From JACQNR01 sp049515175 (lineage in GTDB: Bacteria > Acidobacteriota > Terriglobia > UBA7540), in the NCBI GenBank assembly GCA_049515175.1, contig JBEKUI010000162.1:1-10696 (forward strand): a stretch of 10,696 nt of DNA, in the 5' to 3' direction. Below, one piece after another: positions 1 to 6,707 of the stretch; positions within the stretch are counted from its first letter, which is position 1, and the number at the start of each line of letters is the position of its first letter. The notes beneath the pieces were generated by a model. That model had not been told where the DNA came from. It searched no databases and saw nothing but the letters and a program-made list of their open reading frames with translations. Made by a program: the position numbers and the translations under genes.

Positions 1-133
1 CCAGCGGCAACAAGGCGCGGGGGTGCTTCCAAGCGGCAGAGACCTTTGATTGGGTCCACCGGGATTGTCTCAAGATTGGATACTGCCTTGTAGGCTGACA
101 AGTTCTCGAAAGATCACCTGGCTGTAGGGGGTC
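1..133. other. Upstream flank, no recognised gene
   Basis: This stretch precedes the kinase gene. One forward frame is open from the window edge to a stop at 91-93 and another to a stop at 96-98, so the end of an upstream gene could lie here, but neither short translation resembles a family I know. I found no convincing promoter: TTG-like hexamers near 65-81 have no good -10 partner at proper spacing. The last bases contain the AGGGGG ribosome binding site of the kinase gene at 126-131. Confidence 0.4.
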
Positions 134-3100
134 ATGATGCCAAGGTTGGCCAATCGATCCAAGCTTCGCTCGGCAATACTATCCTGGCCAGCGGCACTTG
201 CGACCGTAGTGGTGATCCAAGCCGTTTTGTCCTTCGGGTCAAAGCCAGGCATTGCCCTTTCGACTTACACTCTGATCCCCTACTTTCTTCTTTTGGTGCT
301 GGCAACAGGTGTCGCGTCCGTCAACGCCGTCCAGAGAACCCTTGGCCAGCGTCCTTTCTGGGCATTTCTCGCCATCGGCTACGGTCTTTGGGCACTGGAC
401 AGTTGGCTTTGGGTTTATCGCGAACTGGTCCTCCATCAAAAGATCCCGGGCAGTTCGATCGCCGACCCGGTATTGTTTCTGCACGTCATTCCATTCCTTG
501 CGGCGCTGGCGACTCGCCCCGAGCTGGGCCAAGCGAGTCTCCGACGTCAGCAGACAACTCTGAATTTTCTCTTGATGCTTTTCTTCTGGGTCTTTCTTTA
601 CGCTTTTCTGGTCTTCCCGTTTCAATTCCTGCCCGGGAATTCGATAATTTACAACCTGCGTTACAACGTCCTCTATTTCGGGGAAAACCTTGCTCTAATG
701 GCGACGCTCGGAGCTTTGCTTCTCCGCGCCCATGCTCCCTGGAAATCGCTGTACTGGCACTTGCTGGGTGCGACCGGGGTGTATACAACCGGCTCTCTGG
801 CGGCGAACACCGCCATTGACCTGGGAGGCTACTATCCCGGCCACTGGACGGATGTCGTCATCATAATCGCTATCTGCTGGTTTGTTTGGATCCCGCTGCG
901 CGCGCGGCAGCTTGAAGCCTCCACGCCTCCCTACGTTGAAACCAAAGCCGCCGGCCTTCAGGCCACGACCGTTCTGGCCATGCTGGCGGTTCTCACGATC
1001 CCGGTCATGGGGGCATGGGAACTCTTCCAAACGGAGGACTGGTGGATGCACAGGCTTCGCATCCTCGTAGCGCTGTGTTTCATGACGCTCCTGGCCTTGG
1101 CCGCCTTTATCAAGAAGTTTGCTGAGAACCTTGAACTGAAAGAGGAAGCGCTCCTCAGTGATGACATGCGCCGCAAATCCGAGGAGCGCTTCCGGGAATT
1201 ACTGGAGAGTGTTGAGGCAATCATCTGGGAGGCGGATGCGGCAACCCTGCAAGTCACCTTTGTGAGCCGGGGGGCCGAAAGAATCCTGGGCTACTCACGG
1301 CGCCAATGGGGCGAGGCGCCGGCCTTCTGGGCGGACCATCTTCATCCCGAAGATCGGGAGCGGGCGCTGACATGCGAGCGAGATGTTCTAGAGAAGGGCA
1401 AGGCCCTTTCGGCGGAATACCGCATGCAGGCGGCGGATGGTCAGTATCTCTGGTTCAGGGATTTCATGCACTCGGTTCCTGGTCCTGATGGGAAAGCGGA
1501 ACGGCTTCGCGGCATCATGGTGGACATCACGGAAAGTAGGGAGGCGGAGGAAGCGCTGCGCCAGAGTGAAGCCAGGCTGAGAGAAGCGCTGCTGGCCGCC
1601 CAGATGGGCGTCTGGGAGTGGACGGTGGCGACTGACACTGTCACCTGGGATGAAAACCTCTATCGCATCGCGGGTCGAGATCCGAAACTGCCTGCGCCCA
1701 GCTACCAAGAGCACCCACACATCTATGCCCCGGGGAGTTGGGAGCGACTGAAGGCGGCGGTGGAGAACGCGCTCGCCACCGGAACTCCTTACGGTCTCGA
1801 CCTGGAGCTGGTCCGCCCAGACGGCTCAAAGAGGTGGTTGATTGGCCGTGGCGAGGCGCTGCGCGATGCGAGTGGCCGCATGACGCAACTCCGCGGCACG
1901 GTGCAGGACATCACCGGGCGCAAGCGAGCGGAAGAGGCGTTACGCACGTCGGAAGAACTCTATCGAGTGCTTTTTGAGCGCAACCTGGCGGGCATTGTGC
2001 AGACGACTCTGGATGGCCGCATCCTCAACTGCAATGAGGCCTCCGCCCGGATTTTCGGGTACGCCTCGCGGGATGAGCTCATGAGCCGGCGAGTCTCAGA
2101 CCTCTGGTTCGATCCTGCGGAGCGTGCGTCGTTTGCCGCCCGAGTCCAGCAAGAGAAGGCCCTCAGCAATGTCGAGCTGCGCCTGCGGCGCAAAGATGGC
2201 CAACCCGTCTGGGTCTTGGAAAACCCATCCATGGTGAAGCGGGCTGAAGGTCAAGACCCTATTTTTGAGACCACGCTCTTCGACATCACCGAGCACAAGC
2301 GGGCCGAGGAGGCACTGGCGGAAACCGAAAGACGCTATCGCAACCTAGTTGAAGCTGCACCCGACGTTATCTACACGATTTCCGCAGAGGATGGAACGTT
2401 TACGTCATTGAACCCAGCGTTTGAGACGCTTACAGGTTGGTCACGGGCTGAATGGCTGGGCAAGCCTATAATGGGGATTGTACATCCTGACGACTCGCCC
2501 GTTGCCCTAGAGACGCTTCAGAAGGCCTCTCGGGGCAAGACGCAACCCCCCTATGAATTACGCATTCTCACTAAGTCAGGCGAGTACCAAGTCGGAGAAT
2601 TCATTTCCACCCCACACGTCAAGGACGGCAAAGTCGTGGGAGAACTTGGAATTGCCCGAGACATCACCGAGCGCAAACGGGCGGAGGAAGCGCTGCGAGC
2701 CTCGGAGCGACGCTATCGGCTACTCTTTGAGCGAAACCTTGCCGCGGTTTTCCGCACCACCCTGGATGGGCGCATTCTGGATGGCAATGAAGCCTTCGCC
2801 TGCCTCTTCGGTTACTCCTCACGGGAGGAAATGTTATCCCGGCAGGCATGGGAACTCTACCACGACCTTGCCGGTCGCGAGGCCTTCCTTGCCCGCCTGA
2901 AGAACCAGCACGAACTCACTAATGTGGAATACGAGCTACGGCGAAAGGACGGCACCTCCGTCTGGGTTCTAGAGAACACGACTCTGGTTGAAGGCGAGGG
3001 CAACGCGCCTGCGGTGGTCGAAGGGACATGCATCGACATCACCGAGCGCAAGCGGGCGGAAGAGGCCCTGCGGGAAAGCGAAGAGCGTTTCCGGAGCCTT

Positions 3101-4984
3101 TTCGAGAGCGCAACCATCGGGATGTATAAAACTACCCCGGACGGGCGCGTCCTCATGGCCAATCCCGCGCTTGTCAGAATAATGGGATTCGAGTCTTTTG
3201 AAGAATTGGCGACCCGAAATCTCGAGAGTGAAGGCTTTGAACCCGGCTACTCGAGAATCCAATTTCGGGAGCGAATTGAGCGTGAAGGCCAAGTGACCGG
3301 TCTCGAATCCGCCTGGACCAGACGCGACGGGTCGGTGATATTTGTACGCGAGAGTGCACGGGCTTTCCGTTCAGACGACGGGAGGGTTCTGTACTACGAG
3401 GGAACCGTTGAAGATATAACCGAGCGCCAGCGGGCGGAGGAGGCGCTGCAGGAGAGCCAGGAAGTGTTTCAGAAGGCCTTCCAAGCCAGCCCCGACACGA
3501 TGGTCATTCACAGCCTGCCGGAAGGCCGCCACATGGACATCAACGAATCCTTCCTGCGCCTTATCGGCTATCGCCGTGAAGAGCTTGTGGGGCGGACGGC
3601 GACGGAACTGGGGCTATGGTGGGATTTGGCGCAAAGAGACGAGTATTTGCGAATCCTCCGGGAGCAGGGACGCGTTCGTGACCTGGAAGTCTGCGTCCGC
3701 ACGAAGTCGGGCGAGGCGCGCACCCTGTTGCTGTCGGCGGAGGCCATTGAGATCGCGGGCCAGGACTCCGTGGTTCTTATAGGGAAGGACATCAGCCACC
3801 GCAAGGACGCCGAACAAGATCGCATACATCTCGAAAAACAGCTGCGCCAAGCACATAAAATGGAGGCCGTGGGTCGCCTAGCCGGAGGCGTGGCGCACGA
3901 TTTCAATAACATTCTGATGGCGATCAATGGTTATACCCAGCTCGTCTTACGTAAGCTTTCTCCTCGGCACCCTCTGCGGCAGCAGTTAAATGAAATCAGA
4001 AAAGCTGGGGAACGGGCGGCGAGCCTGACCGGACAACTTCTGGCCTTCAGTCACCGCCAAGTTCTCGTGCCAAGAATCTTGGACCTGAATAAGGTCATCG
4101 CCGACACAATGGAGATGTTACGCCGGGTGATTGGAGAGGACGTGGAACTGGTGATCCGCCAAGGCCACAAACTGGCCAAGGTACTGGCTGATCCGGATCA
4201 AATCGCGCAAGTTCTTGTGAACCTCGCCGTGAACGCGCGGGACGCGATGCCGGGGGGCGGTCGGCTGACGATGGAGACTGGCAACGTCGATCTGCGTGAG
4301 GCAGAGACTCGTGACCTTCCCGGCGCGGCACCTGGGCCGTACGTCATGCTGGCGGTGTCTGACACCGGCGTGGGTATGTCCAAAGAAGTCATGGAGCACA
4401 TGTTCGAGCCGTTCTTCACCACGAGGGAACAGGGAAAGGGGACAGGGCTGGGCCTCTCAACGGTTTATGGAATTGTGAAGCAAAGCGGCGGGGATGTGCG
4501 GGCCCAGAGCGAACCGGGGCATGGCTCCACCTTCAGAGTCTATCTTCCGTGTGCTCGGGTGGGCTCCGGCAAGCCAGCAGCAAGGTCGAGCAAAGCCCGG
4601 CTGGCTAAGGGAAGAGGGGCTATCCTGGTGGTCGAAGACGAGCTAGCTGTCCGTCAGGTTGTCGCCGCGTCCCTCAGAGCGTCTGGGTACAAGGTGCTGG
4701 AAGCCCGTTCGGGAGAGGAAGCCATGCGTCGCCTCCGTCGACATGAAGGTCCGCTGCGTCTGGTCCTGACCGATCTGGTGATGCCCGGTATGGATGGCCG
4801 GAAAGTCGCTGATAGCGTTCGTACCCTCCACCCGGAAGTGAAGGTCGTCTTCATGTCAGGTTACACAAGTGACGCACTGCTGCGCCATGGCCTATCACGG
4901 ATGAAGGGTTCGTTCCTTCGAAAACCCTTTACGCTGGAGGCTCTCACCCAAAAGGTTCGAGAGGTGTTGGAGCCATCACAATAG
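134..4984 (+). CDS. Multi-PAS transmembrane hybrid histidine kinase
   Basis: A membrane sensor kinase that should autophosphorylate on His and pass phosphate to its own receiver. Residues 14-327 hold about 10 hydrophobic helices. Seven PAS domains start near residues 349, 478, 606, 731, 857, 982 and 1108, each ending in a DIT-type motif and a charged helical linker. HisKA has the H-box His at 1255 (AHDFNN). The HATPase has N1363 and N1367, DTGVGM at 1410-1415 and the GKGTGLGL loop at 1434-1441. The receiver (about 1496-1612) keeps acidic ED, phospho-Asp 1547, a Ser in FMSGY and the Lys of RKPF, so it looks functional. None of the PAS domains has the GRNCRFLQ LOV motif, so their ligands are unknown. 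The ATG at 134 follows AGGGGG at 126-131, and an in-frame TAG at 125-127 excludes a longer start; ATG 137 is an alternative. Much longer than common hybrid kinases. Its stop lies 4 bases before the sigma-like gene, suggesting co-transcription. Confidence 0.95.
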   Translation: MMPRLANRSKLRSAILSWPAALATVVVIQAVLSFGSKPGIALSTYTLIPYFLLLVLATGVASVNAVQRTLGQRPFWAFLAIGYGLWALDSWLWVYRELVLHQKIPGSSIADPVLFLHVIPFLAALATRPELGQASLRRQQTTLNFLLMLFFWVFLYAFLVFPFQFLPGNSIIYNLRYNVLYFGENLALMATLGALLLRAHAPWKSLYWHLLGATGVYTTGSLAANTAIDLGGYYPGHWTDVVIIIAICWFVWIPLRARQLEASTPPYVETKAAGLQATTVLAMLAVLTIPVMGAWELFQTEDWWMHRLRILVALCFMTLLALAAFIKKFAENLELKEEALLSDDMRRKSEERFRELLESVEAIIWEADAATLQVTFVSRGAERILGYSRRQWGEAPAFWADHLHPEDRERALTCERDVLEKGKALSAEYRMQAADGQYLWFRDFMHSVPGPDGKAERLRGIMVDITESREAEEALRQSEARLREALLAAQMGVWEWTVATDTVTWDENLYRIAGRDPKLPAPSYQEHPHIYAPGSWERLKAAVENALATGTPYGLDLELVRPDGSKRWLIGRGEALRDASGRMTQLRGTVQDITGRKRAEEALRTSEELYRVLFERNLAGIVQTTLDGRILNCNEASARIFGYASRDELMSRRVSDLWFDPAERASFAARVQQEKALSNVELRLRRKDGQPVWVLENPSMVKRAEGQDPIFETTLFDITEHKRAEEALAETERRYRNLVEAAPDVIYTISAEDGTFTSLNPAFETLTGWSRAEWLGKPIMGIVHPDDSPVALETLQKASRGKTQPPYELRILTKSGEYQVGEFISTPHVKDGKVVGELGIARDITERKRAEEALRASERRYRLLFERNLAAVFRTTLDGRILDGNEAFACLFGYSSREEMLSRQAWELYHDLAGREAFLARLKNQHELTNVEYELRRKDGTSVWVLENTTLVEGEGNAPAVVEGTCIDITERKRAEEALRESEERFRSLFESATIGMYKTTPDGRVLMANPALVRIMGFESFEELATRNLESEGFEPGYSRIQFRERIEREGQVTGLESAWTRRDGSVIFVRESARAFRSDDGRVLYYEGTVEDITERQRAEEALQESQEVFQKAFQASPDTMVIHSLPEGRHMDINESFLRLIGYRREELVGRTATELGLWWDLAQRDEYLRILREQGRVRDLEVCVRTKSGEARTLLLSAEAIEIAGQDSVVLIGKDISHRKDAEQDRIHLEKQLRQAHKMEAVGRLAGGVAHDFNNILMAINGYTQLVLRKLSPRHPLRQQLNEIRKAGERAASLTGQLLAFSHRQVLVPRILDLNKVIADTMEMLRRVIGEDVELVIRQGHKLAKVLADPDQIAQVLVNLAVNARDAMPGGGRLTMETGNVDLREAETRDLPGAAPGPYVMLAVSDTGVGMSKEVMEHMFEPFFTTREQGKGTGLGLSTVYGIVKQSGGDVRAQSEPGHGSTFRVYLPCARVGSGKPAARSSKARLAKGRGAILVVEDELAVRQVVAASLRASGYKVLEARSGEEAMRRLRRHEGPLRLVLTDLVMPGMDGRKVADSVRTLHPEVKVVFMSGYTSDALLRHGLSRMKGSFLRKPFTLEALTQKVREVLEPSQ
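1523..3460 (+). repeat. Six near-identical inter-PAS linker repeats in the kinase gene
   Basis: The sequence coding for the DITERKRAEEALR-type linker recurs, starting at about 1523, 1907, 2282, 2660, 3035 and 3413. After the first step of 384 bases the spacing is 375, 378, 375 and 378, so each PAS plus linker unit is almost exactly 125-126 codons. The linker copies are much more alike at the DNA level than the PAS cores between them. This fits growth of the array by tandem duplication. Such linkers form coiled coils joining PAS dimers (family knowledge). They are also sites where recombination or assembly collapse could change the number of PAS units. Confidence 0.85.
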
Positions 4985-4988
4985 ACGT

Positions 4989-5261
4989 GTGCCTCCCCTG
5001 GCTCATCCCTCCGAGTTGGGCAACCGTGACTTGGCCTGCCTCCAATCGTCCTACCACGCCCTGCGGCGCTCCCTGGGACGCATTTCCGAACGCGAGCGCC
5101 ATGTGGTGCAACTCTACTACGACCAGGAACTCACCATGAAAGAAATCGGGGAGAAGCTGGGGATCGACGAATCCCGCGTGTGCCAGCTTCATTCCGCCTT
5201 GGCGCGCTTGCGGTTGTGCGTCGAGAGATTCCTGAATCACCCCCACCCGCGCGACCCTTAA
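4989..5261 (+). CDS. Sigma-70 region 4-only protein, FliA/WhiG-like
   Basis: A 90-residue protein whose residues about 20-80 match region 4 of sigma-28 (FliA/WhiG) factors: SERERHVVQLYY, then ELTMKEIGEKLGIDESRV and QLHSALARLR, the helix-turn-helix that reads the -35 element. Regions 2 and 3, needed for core binding and promoter melting, are absent. They cannot lie upstream in frame because the kinase ends 4 bases before. The start is taken as GTG 4989; a TTG near codon 11 is possible. No strong ribosome binding site is seen, so translation may be coupled to the kinase stop. It could be a remnant of a full sigma factor, a DNA-binding adaptor, or half of a split sigma like Bacillus SigO/RsoA (known precedent; the link here is inference). 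The homology is clear, the function is not. Confidence 0.75.
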   Translation: MPPLAHPSELGNRDLACLQSSYHALRRSLGRISERERHVVQLYYDQELTMKEIGEKLGIDESRVCQLHSALARLRLCVERFLNHPHPRDP

Positions 5262-5504
5262 CCCGAGACACCCCTGGTGGACTGAGCGCAGGCTATCCCA
5301 GCTAGTTCCAACGGCTTGCGAGCGGGCCGGCTTGCTGGCGAGAGAGGGAGGTTCCAGGTGAGCAGGTGGACGGCGGCAGAGAACCCCGTGCGGGATGTCC
5401 GGCCCTCGATAGCCTAACGATGTCTCAAGGCTTGCAGGGAAACTGCCGACATGAATATTGGGATTCTTAGCTCCGGGAAGCGCGGGAGGTTGCGGAGGTG
5501 AATC
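5262..5504. other. 243-base intergenic region, likely promoter and leader
   Basis: There is no recognisable gene. It contains three copies of GGCTTGC (about 5313, 5329, 5429), a short CACC-CCT-GGTG inverted repeat at 5268-5278 without a T run (a poor terminator), the candidate sigma-28-like promoter at 5426-5452 and a strong ribosome binding site at its end. A 19-codon ORF from GTG 5358 to TAA 5417 is preceded by GGGAGG with good spacing, but it is too short to claim. I compared the stretch by eye with the c-di-GMP riboswitch core and did not find it. Confidence 0.5.
5426..5452 (+). promoter_or_regulatory. Candidate sigma-28 (FliA-type) promoter
   Basis: The -35-like element CAAGGCTT (5426-5433) and the -10-like element GCCGACAT (5445-5452) are separated by exactly 11 bases. 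Against the enterobacterial FliA consensus TAAAGTTT-N11-GCCGATAA this is 5 of 8 and 6 of 8 matches. It lies about 50 bases upstream of the strong ribosome binding site at 5494-5500 and directly downstream of a gene for a FliA-like region 4. The match is partial and could be chance. Confidence 0.35.
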
Positions 5505-5507
5505 ATG
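5494..5507 (+). promoter_or_regulatory. Strong RBS and ATG out of frame with the receiver gene
   Basis: GGAGGTG (5494-5500) stands four bases before ATG 5505, among the best start signals in the window. The frame it opens begins MPPGMPDWPSPEDERANRG and then runs on as unlike-protein sequence to a stop at 5703-5705. The receiver domain is encoded one base out of phase. Adding one G to the GGGG run at 5559-5562 would join this start to the receiver as NRGGKVLLVDDD. Confidence 0.6.
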
Positions 5508-5566
5508 CCGCCCGGTATGCCGGATTGGCCTTCGCCGGAGGACGAGCGAGCAAATAGAGGGGCAAG

Positions 5567-5932
5567 GTGCTCCTGGTGGATGACGACCTCTCAGCCCGGC
5601 AGTATTGCGCAGACATTCTTCGGGCTCGGCGTTACGAAGTTGTGGTGTGTGGGTCTCAAGCCGAGGGAGTGCGCTGCCTGGGACAGAACCTTATTGAACT
5701 CGTAATCGTCAGCCAAGGCAGTCAGGCATTTGGAGGACGGAGGGTGCTGGAGCGCGCGGTGGAGATCGACCGCCACCTGCCCGTGCTGGTAACGGCGCGG
5801 TGCCCCAGCAAGAAGTGCTACCTGGACGCCATGCAACTGGGCGCCGTGGACTACCTCGAGGAGCCCGTGCCGCCGGAAACCCTGGTTTGGGTGATTGAAA
5901 CGCATCTCCGGCCTCGCAGCATAGCAGCCTGA
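5567..5932 (+). CDS. Degenerate response-regulator receiver domain
   Basis: A 121-residue stand-alone CheY-like domain. It starts with the beta-1 acidic cluster LLVDDD (residues 2-7) and keeps the beta-4 Thr (T76 in VLVTA) and the GAVDYL stretch before beta-5. The phospho-accepting Asp is replaced by Ser (S49 in VIVSQG) and the Lys of the usual KP pair is Glu (E99 in LEEPV), so normal phosphorylation is unlikely. The start is GTG 5567, because TAG 5555-5557 closes the frame just upstream. AGGGG at 5558-5562 could serve as a binding site, but the spacing is short. The natural N-terminus may instead be ATG 5505 in another frame. It sits ahead of the chemosensory operon and may act as a phosphorylation-independent pseudo-receiver, or be a decaying gene; the intact fold-defining residues favour recent function. 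Confidence 0.7.
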   Translation: MLLVDDDLSARQYCADILRARRYEVVVCGSQAEGVRCLGQNLIELVIVSQGSQAFGGRRVLERAVEIDRHLPVLVTARCPSKKCYLDAMQLGAVDYLEEPVPPETLVWVIETHLRPRSIAA

Positions 5933-5950
5933 AGCGCGAAACGACGCGCT
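5933..5950 (+). terminator. Weak hairpin after the receiver gene
   Basis: AGCGCG (5933-5938) and CGCGCT (5945-5950) form a 6-pair GC-rich stem with a 6-base loop directly after the receiver stop codon. There is no following T run, so it is at best a weak or factor-assisted terminator, or a 3'-end stabilising hairpin. Confidence 0.3.
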
Positions 5951-6004
5951 AGCTACGAAGTTGCCGACTCTTGCAGGGGCAGGCGAAGGAAGAAGGAGTG
6001 AGGA

Positions 6005-6121
6005 ATGCGGATTCAGTTGCGGACGGCCGAGGGAACCGAGCCCTGGGAAGGCCGTCAAACCGAGTCTGCGCGTCGAATGCCGGACGTCCGGCGAGCCGGG
6101 AGAGAGGGAAATCCAGCGTAG
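6005..6121 (+). CDS. Possible 38-codon small ORF
   Basis: ATG 6005 is preceded by AAGGAG (5993-5998) with 6-base spacing, and the frame runs 38 codons to TAG 6119-6121. The predicted peptide is Arg- and Glu-rich and resembles nothing I know. It lies in the 235-base leader (5933-6167) ahead of the first cheW and spans the 14-base palindrome. It could be a leader peptide, or the purine-rich binding site could be chance in a purine-rich leader. Low confidence. Confidence 0.2.
   Translation: MRIQLRTAEGTEPWEGRQTESARRMPDVRRAGREGNPA
6079..6092. repeat. 14-base perfect palindrome upstream of cheW
   Basis: GCCGGACGTCCGGC is a perfect dyad with no spacer, 76 bases before the cheW start. It could be an operator for a dimeric regulator or, in RNA, part of a hairpin. 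No second copy was seen in the window. Confidence 0.45.
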
Positions 6122-6167
6122 AGAAGTGATCCAGGGGGACAGGTGTCAGAGGCGAGGTAGGTGAGAG

Positions 6168-6704
6168 GTGGGAGACAGACCCAACAAGTCACTGGAACGG
6201 CCTCTGGTGGTCTTCTCGCTGGACGACCAGCGCTACGCGCTGGCTCTCACCCGCGTGCAGCGGTCCCTCCGCCCGGTCGCCATCACGCCGCTTCCCGAGG
6301 CGCCCGCGATCGTCCTGGGCATTATCGATCTCGGCGGCGTGGTCATCCCCGTAATCAACATTCGTATGCGCTTCAACCACCCTCCTCGCGATGTTCGTCT
6401 GTCCGACCACCTCCTTATCGCCACGGCCGGGAAGCGAACCGTCGCGCTCCTGGTCGATGAAACGAAGGGGGTGATCGAGATCTCACCGGAGAGCTATGCG
6501 CCGGCGAGTGAGATCCTGCCTCGGCTGGAGCTCGTGGATGGTGCGGTGAAGCTCGCGGACGGGCTGATCCTGATCCACGACCTCAACCGCCTGCTCTCCC
6601 TCGAAGAGGAGACAGCGATCGACCGCGCCCTGAGTGCCACCTCCAGCAGCGATGCCCCTGTGGGCGGCGGCTGCGACGGCGAACCCGAGAGAGGAGCACC
6701 ATAG
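6168..6704 (+). CDS. cheW: CheW coupling protein, first copy
   Basis: A CheW-domain scaffold that should couple the receptor to a CheA kinase at the inner-membrane array. The domain covers residues about 11-147: PLVVFSLDDQRYAL opens the first sub-barrel, then LGIIDLGGVVIPVINI, VALLVDETKGVIEI and a final LILIHDLNRLL. The signature NLRG of typical CheW proteins is DLGG here (residues 54-57), so the Arg important for interactions in Escherichia coli CheW (R62) is missing. Residues 150-178 are a low-complexity tail. GTG 6168 follows GAGGTAGGTGAGAG; the overlapping GTG 6161 opens a different frame with no CheW similarity. Three bases separate it from cheR, so the four genes from here to the MCP look like one operon. 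Family assignment is firm; the coupling partner is unknown. Confidence 0.9.
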   Translation: MGDRPNKSLERPLVVFSLDDQRYALALTRVQRSLRPVAITPLPEAPAIVLGIIDLGGVVIPVINIRMRFNHPPRDVRLSDHLLIATAGKRTVALLVDETKGVIEISPESYAPASEILPRLELVDGAVKLADGLILIHDLNRLLSLEEETAIDRALSATSSSDAPVGGGCDGEPERGAP

Positions 6705-6707
6705 GCG

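Noticed and set aside
65..96. TTGTCT and TAGGCT as a promoter for the kinase gene
   Set aside because: The 20-base spacing and poor -10 match make it unconvincing.
606..1230. Possible LOV photoreceptor PAS, prompted by the Asn-Cys-Asn in PAS 3
   Set aside because: The GRNCRFLQ motif and the residues around the flavin-binding Cys are absent (positions here are residues of the kinase).
5262..5504. Possible c-di-GMP riboswitch ahead of signalling genes
   Set aside because: The conserved core of GEMM-type riboswitches could not be found by eye.
5340..6128. Similarity between GAGAGAGGGA-containing stretches at 5340-5368 and 6100-6128, and shared CTTGCAGGG and TGCCGAC words in the two leaders
   Set aside because: Only 18 of 29 positions agree without gaps and the shared words are in a different order, so purine-rich bias explains it as well as duplication does.
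6161..6460. A 99-codon frame starting at GTG 6161 and overlapping the first cheW
   Set aside because: The translation is Arg/His/Pro-rich shadow sequence, while GTG 6168 gives a clear CheW domain.
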